Source: Lotus japonicus
Taxonomy: Eukaryota > Streptophyta > Magnoliopsida > Fabales > Fabaceae
Length of the DNA stretch: 64,000 nucleotides
NCBI RefSeq assembly: GCF_012489685.1
Contig: NC_080044.1
Coordinates: 79,470,732 to 79,534,731, forward strand
Reading direction: 5' to 3'
In this document: piece by piece, positions 63,251 to 64,000 of the stretch
Numbering within the stretch: the stretch's first letter is position 1
Layout: every line of letters starts with the position of its first letter
Program-made: the position numbers and the translations under genes
Notes under the pieces: generated by a model
The model's database searches: none
What the model saw: only the letters and a program-made list of their open reading frames with translations
What the model was told of the DNA's origin: nothing

Positions 63251-63655
63251 TACTATAAACTAGTATTTAATTAGCTCTAAAACGATAACCTGAACTCTGA
63301 ACGCACTCCATGTGTAACGATAACACAGACTTTTTTTTTTCCAAATAAAGAAAGCAGCCCTATACAAATAGCAAGGTCGTTTAATAGAGTTGAAAATATT
63401 GACAAAACTTATAGCTTTGTAAGTTTTATGAGGGAAAGAAAACTAGGTCGATCGCTTTATCATATAAAAGGTGAGGTGTCGCATAATACAGCAAATAAAA
63501 AGATCTTTATCAAGACCCTGATAAATAATAAAAGAAAATATGTTTGCTTAATTAATATTGTCCAACATCAAACCTAGCATGTTAAGCTATTGTCCCCTTT
63601 TCACAAAGACATTAATGTTTGCTGCTTTTCTCATCTCTCATTCTCAGCCAATATA

Positions 63656-63665
63656 CATATAAATA
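63656..63665 (+). promoter_or_regulatory. Probable TATA box of the NAC gene
   Basis: CATATAAATATG about 110 bp upstream of the NAC start codon. Confidence 0.5.
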
Positions 63666-63772
63666 TGAACTTAATATTCATTGATATGTACCTGTGCTCA
63701 TCCTAACAATATTGAATTGGTCAAGAGTACTCATATCTTTCTTTTGGTTGTTGAGTACTCATTAAGCAAATT

Positions 63773-64000
63773 ATGGAAAAGCTGAATTTTGTTAAGAATG
63801 GAGTGAGCAGATTGCCTCCTGGTTTTCGTTTCCAGCCAACAGATGAAGAGCTTGTGTTTCAGTACTTGAAATGTAAAGTGTTCTCATTCCCATTGCCTGC
63901 TTCCATCATTCCTCAGATCAATGTCTGCAGCTATGATCCTTGGGATTTGCCAGGTATATTTGGAAACTCTTCAACAATTTTGAGACCAATTCTAAAGAGA
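63773..64000 (+). CDS. NAC-domain transcription factor, first exon (cut by window end)
   Basis: The exon runs 63773-63953 and is followed by a GT donor at 63954, so the window ends in intron 1. The 60 visible residues cover NAC subdomains A and [21 protein letters not shown], then [22 protein letters not shown] and DPWDLPG, where plant NAC genes usually have their first intron. The usual FHPTDEEL reads FQPTDEEL. The start [11 protein letters not shown] and PLPASIIP suggest the NAC083/VNI2 group, which regulates xylem differentiation and senescence, but the C-terminal activation region is not in view. Confidence 0.93.
   Translation, partial: MEKLNFVKNGVSRLPPGFRFQPTDEELVFQYLKCKVFSFPLPASIIPQINVCSYDPWDLPGIFGNSSTILRPILKR

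Overview
This is plant nuclear DNA, most likely from a papilionoid legume. The evidence is an AT-rich background, small exons split by GT-AG introns, plant gene families (clade III SWEET, MUB, plant DHHC acyltransferase, NAC) and a dense load of MITEs, TRIMs and decayed LINEs of the kind common in legume genomes. The species cannot be fixed from the sequence alone. No single new biological system is evident. The notable content is a pair of tandem SWEET sugar-transporter genes, several broken gene copies, and transposon nesting that can be read with target-site duplications.

Layout. 1-2.3 kb: the last two exons (+) of an unidentified coiled-coil protein, plus two MITEs. 4.3-6.0 kb: ribosomal protein eL24 (-). 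6.5-7.9 kb: a LINE RNase H relic with a MULE inserted in it. 8.0-8.4 kb: a frameshifted TPD1-like gene (+). 9.4-13.7 kb: membrane-anchored ubiquitin-fold protein (MUB, -), whose long first intron holds an LTR-retrotransposon fragment and an hAT-type MITE. 14-23 kb: mostly repeats, including an hAT-end-bearing stretch and a minus-strand LINE relic. 23.0-25.2 kb and 34.4-36.0 kb: two SWEET genes (-) in the same orientation, separated by about 9 kb that contains a complete TRIM retrotransposon. 39.2-39.9 kb: two nested Tourist-like MITEs. 40.5-41 kb: an oleosin-like fragment. 45.1-46.6 kb: a Helitron-type terminus followed by a degenerate repeat array. 46.9-49.7 kb: an unrecognised exon-like region (-). 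52.9-56.3 kb: DHHC S-acyltransferase (+). 57.5-58.7 kb: mitochondrial Tim8 (-). 60.3-60.6 kb: a second small TRIM. 62.1-63.3 kb: a Stowaway-type MITE split by a 5'-truncated LINE. 63.8 kb to the end: first exon of a NAC transcription factor (+), cut by the window edge.

The genes do not form a pathway. They are ordinary, independently transcribed plant genes. The two SWEETs are the only related pair: the conserved exon phases, and the identical lengths of exons 1, 2 and 5, point to an old tandem duplication that later diverged, mainly in the C-terminal tail. Gene models were assembled by hand from splice sites, frame continuity and family knowledge. No alignment or database search was run.
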